A stretch of DNA of 64,000 nucleotides, from NCBI GenBank assembly GCA_000469685.2, contig LS997566.1, positions 25,256,432 through 25,320,431 of the forward strand, written 5' to 3'. Of this stretch, positions 37,101 through 47,802 are shown one piece after another. The first letter of the stretch is position 1. Every line of letters starts with the position of its first letter. This DNA is from Haemonchus contortus (Eukaryota; Nematoda; Chromadorea; Rhabditida; Trichostrongylidae). Below the pieces are notes generated by a model. That model was not told the origin of the DNA. It saw only the letters and a program-made list of their open reading frames with translations, and searched no databases. The position numbers were made by a program, and so were the translations under genes.

Positions 37101-40100
37101 AAGTGGCCTTTCACGGAAAGCTCGAAAGGGAATTATTACACTTCATGACTCGCTAGCCAGGAGTGTTTCGAACGAGCATATTGGTTTCCTGAATCCCTAG
37201 CTTCTCTCCTCCTTCTGAACCCAACTGTTCATCAGAGTGTCGGTATTTCCACCCGAATGCCCAAGCGGCACCAGTTACGACTACCGTATCCTTTTTCTAG
37301 AAATTCATACATTACCCTTCGTGGCGCGCGACTGCGCGTTACTCAATGCAGGAGCGCGATTTTCGGGGAGAAGTATACACACCCGTGTACATCTTACATT
37401 GGGCTCTGATCTGGGCATTTACCGAGACAGTTCTATCATAAAATTGTTTAAATAATTTTAATATGCCATAATATGCTGTATTGCATTGTTTTGCCGTGAT
37501 TTACAAAAGGCCAATCCGAATGGATTACCTCAAAATTGACACTGTATGTGATGTACAGGTGAAGAGCAGAAACCTGTCCTTTTTCAACTCATATAACGCC
37601 AAAATGTTCTCTCCATCTGCTTTTTGCTCTTCTCAATGATTTCGAATAGGTATTACGCGTTCAACCTGATCATGCCGTGCATGCTGACCATGGTGCTGGT
37701 AGTGCTCGGATTCACTCTCAGCCCGGAAACTTGTGAAAAAGTCGGCCTGCAAATCTCCGTATCTTTGGCCATTTGCATTTTCCTGACCATAATGAACGAG
37801 ATGACTCCGCACACGTCCGAAGCTGTTCCCCTGCTAGGTGGGTGTTTTATTTCGTGACTACGATTTTTAAGCTTCGATATGAGGTTCCTTGTGCTGATAG
37901 TCTTTGATGAGAATCATGGAGCGCGCTTTCCAACGCCTGCAAATCTGACTATGTTTCATTGCAGGAGTGTTTTTCCAAAGCTGCATGGTGATTTCGGTGC
38001 TCGCGACGTCATTTACTGTATTCGTACAGAGCTACCATTTTCGTAGTCATCACAACACACTTCGAATGACATTTTGGGTCAGTAGAGCTTATGATAGTAT
38101 TTAATGAATCCTGCCTGGATAAAAGGTATTGCTGGTGGTGGGGTTACACTACTCTATTGCAAAAATTTCCAAATTCTAGAGGCGTTGTCCATAAGTAGTT
38201 TGGTCCATTCTAAAATAATCCAGAGTTTTTCATTTTATAGCTTTTCGTTTCTGTTTTCATGAGATATTTCGTTTGTTGATCTTAGTTGAAACTCAAGAAA
38301 ACACAAATCCCCTGTTTCTGAAGGGAATTCGAGCGAGGACGTGGTTTGCTTGAAATGCACGCAGCTGTATGTATATGTTTTGTGATGCCACCACTCGTAA
38401 ATTCGACCCGGATCGATTTCCAGCTAGGTCAACCAAGCTTTCCATCCCCCTGGGGTCGGTCAATTGGTGCCAGACTCGCTAACGCCAAAGACTTTATCCT
38501 CTATCCTTTACCATTCATGAATATTATGCTTCTCTAAGAAGCTAAGGGCACTGCTTGAGTTCTTGATTCTGTAATGAACGGTCTTTCGAGGACAAGCGCA
38601 TGCCCACAAATAGGCATCCGAGTTATGACATTTGAATGGTGAACCACAGATAGAGTGGTTATCACTAATTCAACGTAAAACACATTTCTGTCTGATAGAC
38701 AACTGTTGCTGTACTTCCGAAATGACCAAAGTAATCGTTTGTTAAAGTCAAGAGTAAGAATTAACTACTTTCGAGCAGGTCCCTTTTACACAATGATAGG
38801 GTACTACACTGAACTGTCATTCTCCAGAACACTGAACACGATAGTAAGTGTTTCTGGAGGAAAATGTGCTTACTGAACTCCAACGAGAAAATTGATACAA
38901 TCCGTTTGTTCAGCTAGCAACGGTTTCACTTCTACCTGAGATCGAAAAATTGACTTCCACTTTCAGATGCGATTTGTGTTGCTTGAATGGGTTCCGTGGA
39001 TTTTGCGAATGGAGTTCCCTGAAAGAGAAAATACTATGAAAACGATAAAGGACAGCTGGTCCAACCGAAATCGAAGACGAAAAGGCACTATAACTGCTTT
39101 CGATTATGTTCAGGTTACAAACAGTTTCGATAGCAACCACCACAGATCAAGAGATAAGTCGTAGGGTACTAACTTTTAGGCTAATGATGGCAGCCCCAAT
39201 ATTGCTGGATTAGCCGTAAAAGAAAATCTGGACAACTTCATTTCTCAGGTGAGCATCTTCTAACTTGAAAATCTACTGGCATCCTTACGTGGTTATTTCC
39301 AGGTGAGTGCAAAATGCAAGGACGATACCAAGCTTTTAGAACGCCTCCGAGTTCTTCAGAAAATACACGATCACGTCAAGGTAAGTGTGTTGTATGGATC
39401 ACTTCTTCGGCTCTCCTATAAGACAATTTGGTTTTGCGTCATAGTTACAAATGCCAAAGAAACAGCGACAGGGTGTTTGGTTCCGGTTGAACTGAAGAGA
39501 TGAGGAAGTATATTACCTGAAGCTCCATATACTCTAGTAGAAAGCTGGAGACCCGAGTTTTTTTAGGGGTCTCTGTTTCTAGAGGATATACGCTGATTGA
39601 AGATCACTGCCCCTTAAAGGCACAGTACACGATAATTTTGAGGTACCCGTCTTCATTGGAAAAGCAGAAGTGTAGACGGGGAATAGTTCATAGTAGTGAA
39701 GAAAGCGAGAGAATCCGCCGATTTCGAGAGAAATATGGCTCCTCAAGAATAGGGAAAATAGAGGGTGGACGAGATTGCCATGACGGAAATAACATGGAAG
39801 GGGTACTCGGACGGGATCTCAGTTACTGCAATTGCGCAAAGAGCTGACTACATCAAACCAGAATTGTACAGCACTGTCTTTCACTGTCGCTGTGAGTCAT
39901 GGCACGTTGTTTGAACTTCCTACATGGGTTCCCTTGTGACCAGTGCAGCCTGAAAAATGCCGGTGAAACTCGTCCGAGGATGTACACGGGCCAATCTTCG
40001 AGCCTTTATAACTCCCTAGCAAGGCCGTTTTCCGACGTAATAGTGCCAAATATGATATTTGGGGGCCTCAAATTCATCTAGTGGGAGACTCTCAGAAACC

Positions 40101-42277
40101 AATTTTATCGTAAACTGTGCCTTTGATCAGTCGGATCGTCCAGCTCGACCAAAGTTCTCCCGCAAAAAATGTTCACCTACAAGGTAGTTCTTCAAAAGAA
40201 CGAATAAAAAGGTTTCGGAACAACTCGTTGTTTCACAGTCACTTACGAGATCGGACGGGGAAACAGAACTGTGTAGGCCTCCCGAAAACACGGGATCAGT
40301 GCCTGTAGCAGCTTTCCATGAGTAGGGGCGAAATCTTCTGAGCCTACCAGTACAGATTTGAAAGTAGACAAGTGTTGGTAAGCGAACGATCGTGTCGCGA
40401 ATATAAGCACATGCGAAAGCTGTGGTCAAGAGCTTTTACGTATGAGATGGTGCGTCTGAACAAATTGTGTTCATTGACTGCAAAATGAATCAAATATCTA
40501 GTAGCTGAGTTAGCCTCGTGGTGCCAGCCGGGATATGTTCACAACTCTAGGTTGTTCTTGAAGGCTGTGCGGTCTAAAAAGCTTCATGATCTTTGAAAGA
40601 TGTTTCAAAGTGCACCACCCGCAACATCGGTGTTGCTGAGTCCGGAGCACCCACACACGATCACGTTCGCTTTGTTGTAAACTGCTTGCTACGCCAGTGG
40701 CGACTTCAGGCAGAAGGTGTCATCGAACACGTTCTTCTCGCTCCGACCTCTAAATTTTGAAAGCAAGAGAATCCTCCTCTCATGATCTCGTCAGCAGTTT
40801 ATTATCCAAGCTAGGTGGTTGAGAAAGTGTCATGCAGAATATTTCCACGAGTAGCTTCTGTCCGAGGTGGCCTTTGGTAGAAAAGCAAAGCTTAGCATTC
40901 AAAGAATGGGTGGTAGCAAAGGGTATATGCATGACTTCCTACTCGCTTTGAGCCCTCTTGCGCGGTGTGAGCGCCGCCCTCAAGGATTCCGCACAAGAAG
41001 GGGTCAGTGGGCAACTAGAGAGATTGTTGCGGTACGGTATGGTTTCAGTAGGTCACACTCTCCGCTGCTTCAAGCCCCACTCAATTCGCAGATGCTCTCT
41101 TTGAAAGCATAGTTCATGAGATGATGTACGAATATTCCATAAAGCGAAACGTTGATGCTAAGCGTGCACGACGGCGAAGAGAATAAAAAGGGTGAGGGTT
41201 GACCTTGTAGAGTGGGCCTCCAAATACCAATTCCTTCATTATCGTTGCATGAGGTAGTTTAAAAGAAGGCCCATCTCATCGAGAAAACGTTTGGCAGTGA
41301 CGTTCTCTATTGACGAGGATGGGGTCTAATTAGTGCGACTGGGAATAAGGTAACGGAAATATGTAGAATCCACGGTCGCGCGCATGCACATGACGAATCC
41401 TTGATAGCTGTCCAGCTGTCCAGCCTTATCATACAATCATTTCATTAGCTGATATAGCTTAAAATTCACAGGCAGCTAGTTAGACCAAAATATATCGAAA
41501 TTGTCCATATACTTTTGTTATGCACTGTATAAGCAGTAGACAAAACAAGGAGAGGGGGGGGGGGGGCGAGATGACCGTATCACCTTTTGGAACCCCGCCT
41601 CATGTTACCCGGAACAGTCACTGCCTGCCTCCTTGCTCTGAATTCCCATTGCTCTTCTGCGAAATGCCACTAAAGCAGCAACTGGGGCAAGTCTTTACGG
41701 CTTAAGTTTATGAGTCAGGAGTATTTGATGCACAATTAATGAAAGATTTAGCTAATCACACCTGCACACTCGAAGAAAGCTCCTAAGATTATCAGATTGA
41801 ACATCACTGAACAATTGTAAGACTTTCGTTTTTTCCACCAAGTGGGCATTTTTGAGAATATGAAGCAATAAGGGTTATGAAAACTGAGTCCTCATTGCAT
41901 CCTATTCTTGAAGGTGCCTCTCACTAAGTCTTCCAAGTTAAAGTTCATTCCATTTACAAAACCTGCAGAAGCACCCCCATCGTGCCTTGGGAGTTGAGCC
42001 ATATAACTCCTTCGTACCTGAAATTGATATCCTGAAATCAATGTTTTCAATTATTCATTATGCTTCACTAATACTGCAGAACCAAAGCGCAGCTTGGACG
42101 GCAAGTATTTAGACAATCCGGGAGCGATCAGATGACGGGGTCGAAGAGAGTCAAGCTGCATTGGAGTGGCGATTTGCTGCAATCGTCGTCGACCGTCTCG
42201 GCCTTCTTTCCTTTACCATTCTGATCTGTGGCACTACGCTCATTATCTGTTTACGAGCACCTTTTTTGGTCGCTTGA
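27444..42277 (+). CDS. Nicotinic acetylcholine receptor alpha-type subunit (Cys-loop ligand-gated channel), 11 exons
   Basis: Subunit of a pentameric cation channel opened by acetylcholine at the plasma membrane. Exons: 27444-27626, 36350-36504, 36562-36712, 36771-36867, 36926-37019, 37650-37837, 37965-38077, 38967-39113, 39180-39248, 39303-39380, 42113-42277; 1,440 nt, 479 codons plus stop, all phases agreeing. Signal peptide about residues 1-19; then NDLLAGYVREERPVL and GIAMQQIINL, typical receptor N-terminus; W-x-D-x-x-L-R-W loop; Cys-loop C146-C160 with 13 residues between; vicinal Cys pair C208-C209 (YECCP), hence alpha type; M1 from 228, M2 about 256-277 with Glu at -1' and 20' (cation filter) and Leu at 9'; M3 about 291-313; M4 about 446-471. 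N92, N196 and N200 are glycosylation sequons. Likely ACR-16/alpha7-like group. The donor of exon 8 (CAG|GTTACA) is the weakest junction. An in-frame ATG at 27399 is an alternative start. Confidence 0.93.
29512..29962. mobile_element. Inverted-repeat miniature element, 451 bp, TA-flanked
   Basis: Left end CGGGACCCTTCGGCGCGTGT and right end ACACACGCTGGAGAGTCCCC pair over about 40 bp (roughly 80%), both bordered by TA. The interior has no ORF of note. Tc1/mariner-type target site; mobilising transposase unknown. Confidence 0.65.
29966..30192. mobile_element. GC-rich palindromic element made of GACCGGTCG units
   Basis: About 227 bp. The ends are a near-perfect inverted repeat, CATCTTTCATAGTCCACGAC against GTCGTGGACTATGAAAGATG, and the interior consists of many variants of CGACCGGTCG and CGACTGGTCG, each itself palindromic. 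The GC content is far above the surroundings. It abuts the element at 29512-29962. A 66-bp deleted copy lies at 54821-54886. Confidence 0.8.
31111..31152. repeat. ACATAT microsatellite
   Basis: Run of ATACAT hexamer-like repeats in receptor intron 1. A 69-codon ORF across it (TYTYTYTY) is a by-product. Confidence 0.85.
31985..32242. mobile_element. Long foldback element, copy 1
   Basis: Two arms of roughly 115-120 bp are inverted copies of each other: GATTCGTGCGATTCTGAGTG ... GGCACAAACTTGAAGT at left, and ACTTCAAGTTTGTGCTCC ... AGAATCGCACGAATC at right, with a small centre around GGTCAGCTGATCC. Flanked by G- and C-runs. A second, more diverged copy lies at 47141-47372. No coding capacity. 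Confidence 0.8.
32640..33860 (+). pseudogene. Tc5/pogo-like (CENP-B-type) transposase relic
   Basis: Plus-strand broken frames: VEGFKACRLWIKAFKRRYEI near 32990 (DNA-binding domain), EQSGFLREMTTAGSLAPIGV near 33190 (compare DQSGFLREMTTGRTLAP), SHIMTKDLMDHWIRNCLYES near 33500, LLKDSWSSFCDTN near 33580 (second catalytic Asp kept), and HIPAGTTSMIYLLKSFFDP near 33740, where the usual QPLD is changed so the third acidic residue is lost. Many frameshifts; no ends recognised. Confidence 0.75.
33891..34597 (-). mobile_element. Internally deleted mariner, copy 1 (707 bp)
   Basis: TA-flanked inverted ends TTAGTTTGAGTGGAAAGTTT and AACTTCCCACTCAACCTAA. On the minus strand only the C-terminal third of a mariner transposase remains: YCDDVLRRKRRHLG, then LLQDSTRPLV (compare HDNARPH), down to RWTYVGDNDGDYITNYDPLS (compare the terminal DGDYF block). 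The same family occurs at 52715 and 54703. Confidence 0.85.
35199..35895. mobile_element. AAGGCACAG miniature element in receptor intron 1
   Basis: Left end AAAGGCACAGTTCACGATAA; right end TATCGTGAACCGTGCCTTT. The inner right part shares CCCTTATTGTGCCCTATC with other copies, but the left interior differs, so either this is a subfamily or it carries an insertion. Confidence 0.75.
38394..38510 (+). mobile_element. tRNA-derived SINE, copy E, internally deleted
   Basis: Plus strand: ATTCGACCCGGATCGATTTC through CCCCCTGGGGTCGGTCAATT to GTGCCAGACTCG, then a jump straight to the tail GCTAACGCCAAAGACTTTAT. Lies in the receptor intron between exons 7 and 8. Confidence 0.75.
39616..40125 (+). mobile_element. 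AAGGCACAG miniature element in the last receptor intron
   Basis: Left end AAAGGCACAGTACACGATAA; right end TTATCGTAAACTGTGCCTTT. The interior shares GAGATTGCCATGACGGAAAT, TTGTTTGAACTTCCTACATG and other blocks with the copies at 25034, 59980 and 60961. The frame homologous to the 216-codon ORF is broken after NMEGV. Confidence 0.85.
40130..42112. other. Rest of the last receptor intron
   Basis: Nothing coding recognised. Contains a 16-17-base G run near 41556-41571 and, at 41502-41526, GTCCATATACTTTTGTTATG, which resembles the terminal repeat of the Tc1-like fragment at 47810 (GTCCACACACTTTTGTTACG). Confidence 0.5.
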
Positions 42278-42563
42278 GCCCTCTTCATGCCAGAATTAAA
42301 TCTCTGATTTCTGTTGGATACAACTGTCAACAGCTTACTATTATTCACATTCCAATGAGTAAGTGTATGTTTATGACTCGCATTTAGTTCACGTGTACTT
42401 TACTGGTTGTGTTCTTCCATGTGCTTTTTCTTTCATATTTTGCCAAAGTCTGCATTTTTTGGAGGAAGCTGTGATCCACTGGCTAATTCATTAGTATTAC
42501 TGGTTTGAAACGTGACTACGTGACTGTACTTGCACAATTACGTACCCGTTAGAGTCCAGTACA

Positions 42564-42569
42564 AATAAA
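42564..42569 (+). promoter_or_regulatory. Candidate poly(A) signal of the receptor gene
   Basis: AATAAA lies 287 bp after the receptor stop codon and before the Tc1-like element at 42834. It is the first canonical hexamer I noticed downstream of the stop. Confidence 0.45.
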
Positions 42570-42833
42570 ATGATTGTATGATCGTCATCTCTCTGGATGA
42601 TATCGTTTGAAGGCCAGGTCACAGCAGCCTTTCACAGATCAGGTGAATGTAAGGGTTCTTTGCTTCAATATAGTTGCAAAATTTGTGCCCTGCCCTGAAT
42701 ACGGATGCCTAGGTGGCTGAAGAGACCATGAGAGGCCTATTGGCAGTAGAGGGTGATCCGGTAAAAGAGCAATCGGTTGTGCTCTGTCCTACGTCTCAGC
42801 TCCCCATCGTGTCCTTTGCTGCAATTAATCATA

Positions 42834-44370
42834 CACTGGTGTGCAAAACTTAGGGACGGAAGCAACTTTTGATTACTGTACCTCTGTCAGACGACAGAGT
42901 TCGATGAAATTTAGACCATAGCAATAGACGATCATTACGGTATTGCACAGGAAGCAATTAGCCGAAAATCGAAATAGGACGAGCAAATAAGACATTTTTA
43001 TTTAAAGGTACCGATTACCCATAGTTCCTCACAACTTATCCTAGTACTTCAAAAGAAGCGACGCGGTTCCTAATGGGGTGTGTGATCACCACGGACAGCA
43101 GTAAATGCTCTGTAACGCGATCCCATAATTTCTACGAGGTTGAAAATGAGTTATTGTGGTAGGGCATTCCACTCCTCTATCAGCACAATTGACAGTTGCT
43201 GGATGGTCAGTGCTGCATTTGGACGTGCTGCAATGCTTCTACCCAGTGCATCCTACACGTGCTCACTGGGATTCAGGTCGGAGGAACGGGCAGGTCACAC
43301 CATCCGCTGGATAACCTTTTGTGTCAAAACCTCTTTCACAGGAGCTGTTCGATGCGGTCGCGCACTGTTATCCATAAAAAGGATTTCAGGGCTCACTGCA
43401 GCACTTAAAAGATACACATTAGGGAGGAGTTCCTTTTCACAGTAACGCCGACTGTTAAGGATCCCACGTTCAAAAATCTGGAGGTAAGTATGGTTACGAA
43501 GCATGATGCCTCCCCATACCATAACACCTCGACCACCAGAACGGTCAAGTTCCACAACGTTTCTAAGAGACGTGTGTGTCCCCACATTTGGCCATGACGG
43601 TGCGTCCAGAATCACTACTCGGACTGAATCTGCTCCCATCCGAAATAAGCAAACGGCCCCATTTCTCATCGGTCCGTTCGCTATGCACCCGGCACCGCCC
43701 TAAACGGTTTCGCTGATTCGCGAGGGTCGAAGGAACACCACGTAAATGTCGTCGGGCGAAGAGATCGCAACGGTGCAGTCGTCGTGCCACTGCAGTGCGT
43801 AGGATGGCTTGCTTTGAAATCCTGTTAAATGACATTGCAATCAAAGAAGCTGACCGATGTGGATCTCTTCTTGCCTGCTGCACAATGTAGCGGTCATATC
43901 TTGGCGCAGTTGTTCTTGGCTGACCACCTCCTCTCCTTCGTGCAGCAGTATCAGAGGTTCGGAATGCTCTCCGTGCACGTGAAACAACGCTGTGAGCGAT
44001 ACCAGGTTCCTGGGCTGCACTCGTCATAGCTCGGTCTTTTTCGGGTTTCTTGATGATCCTTCCTCGTGCCAGGTCATCCAGACGATGTCTGCGGGATAAG
44101 ATGTATAGAAGGATAACACCACAGTACTTGGTAGCTACTGGCTGATTGACAAAAAAATTCCTTTCATACCTCTCACCTGCCTCGATTTGTGCGTGTAGCC
44201 ATATTCTCGCTTTATTTGAACTATTCCTCCACGAAGGGATGTCTAACTTCCTGTGCATAGCCGTCATAGGTCTGGCAATATAATCCCACACTTTCATTTA
44301 TTTCCACCCAGTCCTCGTTGTTTTATGTTACATTATCCATTTCGTCCCTAAGTTTTGCACACCGTTGTAG
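42834..44370 (-). mobile_element. Tc1-like transposon resembling arthropod copies, nearly complete
   Basis: TA-flanked ends sharing GGTGTGCAAAACTTAGGGACG. On the minus strand: RRHRLDDLARGRIIKK and GIAHSVVSRARRAFRTS (paired helix-turn-helix domain), VQQARRDPHRSASLIAMSF, VARRLHRCDLFARRHLRGVP, SDGSRFSPSSDSGRT (first Asp block), RGVMVWGGIML, ILFMDNSARPHRTAP (second Asp block), SSDLNPSEHV (Glu block) and a C-terminal AFTAVRGDHTP near 43085. Defects: a frameshift near 43600-43670 and a TGA replacing the usual Trp before PARSSDLNP. The wording closely follows a Tc1-like family I remember from spiders and other arthropods. Confidence 0.92.
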
Positions 44371-44419
44371 TAGAACAGAACAAAATGGAATTCCTGACAT
44401 CCCGAAATAGATGGTCTTT

Positions 44420-44733
44420 TCCAAAAAAAACGTCAGGATGACAGAGGGGGAAGTTTTTGGCAATCCCGTTTTGGGTTTCACTCCCGCATTTTGCTTCCAT
44501 TCAGAACCGTTGTAACTTCTCGATTGCATATGTTGCCTGTACTACATATGAATTGTGCTGGCCAGTTGCTGTACAACTTTTTGCTGTCATTCTCCCAGAC
44601 CAGTCTGGTACTAATTAGCCTATCCGGAAGAAACGGAAAACTTGGTTGGCGTTGACAAATACTGGTCTTGGATTTGATCCCGGACCATGTTGTGTGATAG
44701 AGCGCAAATTGAGCGATACACCGCTCCCGCCCT
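44420..44733 (-). mobile_element. tRNA-derived SINE, copy F, strongly diverged
   Basis: Minus-strand order of landmarks is conserved (head GGAGCGGTGTATCGCTC, body CTGGTCTGGGAGAATGACA, CATTCAGAACCG complement, tail TGCCAAAAACTTCCCC), but identity is clearly lower than among copies A-D. Old copy. Confidence 0.65.
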
Positions 44734-44739
44734 GGGGAA

Positions 44740-45890
44740 GAAGATGCTGATTCTTTTTGAAAATGGTTGAATGTGAAGTGAAAGCCTCGCCCACATCACC
44801 AACACGCCATAACGTTTCATTATTTCCACTATCTCCTTACCCGGGGCAGCTGCAAAATGACTCCCATATCGCGTACGCTCGGTGGACTTTGTTCATTTTT
44901 CCCACGTTTGACGGTGGTCCACTTAGCACCCCCTCTTAGTTTACACACAAAATATGTCACTTATCGCATTCAATAAGGCAAGCATCTCTACAATCATCAA
45001 CTGCTGTTGATTTTGTATGAATGCACCATCGCTCCCATTTTTGAAGCCATGTTTTACCGAGTTGCTAGTGAGATTGGTTGGTGGTAGACGACTAATTGTA
45101 AGGCAAAAAGGAATTCTGTGACCTTGTTCCAGATCATCCTTCTTAATATATTAACCAACCTACATCTCAACTGTGCCTTCAAAGGATAGTCAGAAACTGG
45201 CGAAATTAGTGAGTGATCCATTCACTGTAGGTAATTTTGATTGCGAGGTAATTAGGTTTTACGGATAGCCTCGAATGAAAGCAAGCCTGTCAAGATGAAG
45301 AGATACATTTTGGACGTTCAACTCTACGCTTACCTTGAACATACAATCCGAAGACATATTTCATGATGATTCTATATTATTATCGTAGTAAACAGGGGCT
45401 CACATCTAGTGAATAATGGCCCGCCAAAGTTCTACCTATTCAATCGTAGGAGGAGACTTCCTCAGGATCAACTATGTATCGACATACCCCTGCGGTCTGC
45501 TATTCTGTTCAGTTTGTGACCATGATGCTACGACTCCGGACTTCTGCTTATGTTCCCTGGTAGTAGCCCCGGAGCCATGGCACGCTCCCATGCTCTTTAC
45601 CGTATCGCGCTAACGAATCCAATGTTGATATTTTCTTCTGTCCCTATCCCCCCCCCCCTTGTTCTGCTCTCCTGCTTATACAGTGAAAAAAAGTGTGTGG
45701 GCACTTCGATTTTGGTATACCTAGTTTGCCAGTAAATTTTAGACCGCAGTCTTTCCACTATACAAATACTCGGATACGAGAACCTAGGAATACTTGTTTT
45801 CTTCTGAAGACTTTAAGAAGCTTCCACTTTTTTCCCCTTTAGTGGAATACTTCTCTGTAACAAACTTATGTAAACACTATAGTGTAAACA
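44740..45890. other. Unassigned stretch
   Basis: No gene or bounded element seen. ACTGTGCCTTCAAAG at about 45171 may be a solo end of the AAGGCACAG family. A C-run lies at about 45650. Confidence 0.4.
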
Positions 45891-45899
45891 ATACAAAGG

Positions 45900-46240
45900 A
45901 ACATGACCAAGTCAATAATCGATGGGCCCTCCAGGGTTTTTGATCGATTCGGCAATCTATTCGGCATGCTCTGAACCAAGTTTGCGATAGTTGTCTCGTT
46001 GATTGATTCTCGATCAACCAGAATCGCCCCCTTCAGTTCCTTCACGCTGTTGTAGTGACGATTGTTGAGATGAACCTACGGTGCCATGTTCCCCATAGAT
46101 TTTCTATGGAGATGCACTCAGGAGAGCAGGTCTATACGTCACGTCGTTATCGTGGCGTTGGATTCATTCGTTCGTGGGCTGAGCGTACACAGCTACATTA
46201 CCTTGCTAAAAAACATGTGTCCTGCATCGCGCACCTCTTG
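45900..46240 (-). pseudogene. C-terminal fragment of a Tc1-like transposase
   Basis: Minus-strand frames give QGNVAVYAQ near 46200, SIENLWGTW near 46100, NNRHYNSVKELKGAIL near 46060 and LVQSMPNR near 45980, matching the PIENLWG...ELK...I...SMPNR end of Tc1-type transposases, with frameshifts between blocks. Sequence up to 46420 may belong to it but is not recognisable. Confidence 0.65.
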
Positions 46241-46429
46241 GAAATGGCAGGAGGTTGGCAGGAGGTGGGAATGAGGCGCTTCTTGGGATCTATTCGGCAT
46301 AACGAGAAGGCCAGCTTCGATTTGCCGCTGCTTTTGAAGTCTTCCCAAACCATTGATGCGGCTTCTCTGAAGTTTCGCCTTGAACAGATTAGAGGGTGGC
46401 GACGATGGTTACATTAGTGAAAAAGATGT

Positions 46430-47140
46430 CTATCTGGACCGTCCAAATTGAACTTATGTTTCATTCCTGGAGATGACCTGAACGGAAAACGCGCAGAAAC
46501 TGATGTTTATATCATACTTACAACTCTCTAAAAGTTCTACATACCTTGTGATGTTCTTGCGACGAAATCCAGCCTTGTCACTTTGTGTTGCGCATTCAGA
46601 CGAGGCACTTCCTTCATAAGCTCTCTTGTTATGTGCTCGTTTGATCGAATGGACCGAGAACACGTCATCTTTGAAACCAATAATCCCATTAAACCACGAG
46701 TTTGGCCCAGAGATAAGGTAGATTCGGTGTTCCTGAGCTGTCAAGTTTCGCTGTTCCATTATTGGAGCTGAGCGGTAGGCACCGGTACTTCGAACGGACA
46801 TGCTTCCCAGCGCTTGAAGAGGAGCGTGCGATTTGATTTCGACTTTGGCTTGATTTGGGAGATTTCAGGAGAGATCTGATATAAACATGTCCTTATTCAT
46901 AGTGAACCTTGCCACGAAAAGGCATGAAAATAGTACAGTAGGGAATCAAAAAACCAAAATGCGATATGGTTTTGATGCCAAAATTGTGCTCACTCGGTTG
47001 TGCACATATCTTTGTTCTGGAGAAGATCCTTTCCTCAAATAAAAAAAGAGTTCCTTAAAGTTTTCGAAGTTTCGATATACCTAGGTTTCAGGATTCGAGG
47101 ATTTAATGAGTACAGGTCTTATAGGGGAGGAGGGACGGTA
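46430..47140. other. Unassigned stretch
   Basis: A 115-codon minus ORF (46801-46454) without a recognised domain; otherwise nothing seen. Confidence 0.35.
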
Positions 47141-47372
47141 AATTCGAGCGATTCGAACTGCGCGCGGCGAAATTCATAGCGATTTAGACGACTTTAGCGA
47201 CTGGGGCTCAAATTTGAAGTAGAACAGATTAGTAAGATCAGCTGACTCTACTTAACTATTCTATTTCAAGTTTGTGCCCCTATAATAGGCGCCAGAGTCG
47301 TTCAGTCGTCGCGAATTCCCCCACGCGCTTTGCCGCGCACAGTTTGAATCGCACGAATGTACACACCCGTAT
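47141..47372. mobile_element. Long foldback element, copy 2
   Basis: Inverted arms: CGAGCGATTCGAACTGCGCG ... GGGGCTCAAATTTGAAGT against ATTTCAAGTTTGTGCCCC ... GTTTGAATCGCACGAAT, with the centre GATCAGCTGACTC. Clearly the same family as 31985-32242 but more diverged. Confidence 0.75.
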
Positions 47373-47405
47373 TATAGCTCAAATTCACTGGCAAGGCTCA
47401 TAAGC

Positions 47406-47789
47406 GGGTCTGGGAACTTCTCCCCTAACACGGCGTCACACCTGCCTCACCCGCCGCCTATCGCAGGACTGCGATGGAAAATTGGAGCGCGCAATTCGTG
47501 AGGGGGGGTCCTTTAATTGTTTGAATTGGCTGGCCGTTCTTTTCAATTCCGATGCGGTCTTGATCGTCGTTTATATAGGAGGAGTCATTTTAATTAATCA
47601 AGTCTAATAAACATGAAAACTAAAAAGAAACAGAAGAAAGAACGATAAAGTCCAATGAAAAAGCAAGCCAGTCAAGGAAAAATATCGCGTCCTATCGATT
47701 GGCGGGAGGCGGAGTGAGTACGGTAATTGCAGTGACATTTGCCGCATGCTGCAAGGGAGAATGCTGCGATTGGAGAAGTTCCGTTACCC
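47406..47789. mobile_element. Miniature inverted-repeat element, copy 2 (MULE-like)
   Basis: 384 bp, homologous from end to end with 2818-3204, including GATCGTCGTTTATATAGGAG and GTCAAGGAAAAATATCGCGT. The flanks CTCATAAGC / CTGATAACC match at 7 of 9 positions, consistent with a decayed 9-10 bp target duplication. Only 33 bp separate it from the foldback element on its left. Confidence 0.75.
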
Positions 47790-47802
47790 CTGATAACCCA
47801 GT

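Noticed and set aside
41556..41571. G-run as a G-quadruplex or regulatory site
   Set aside because: A simple homopolymer in an intron; no grouped G-tract pattern or context to support a function.
43829..44029. Plus-strand ORFs across 43.1-44.0 kb
   Set aside because: Shadows of the minus-strand Tc1-like transposase.
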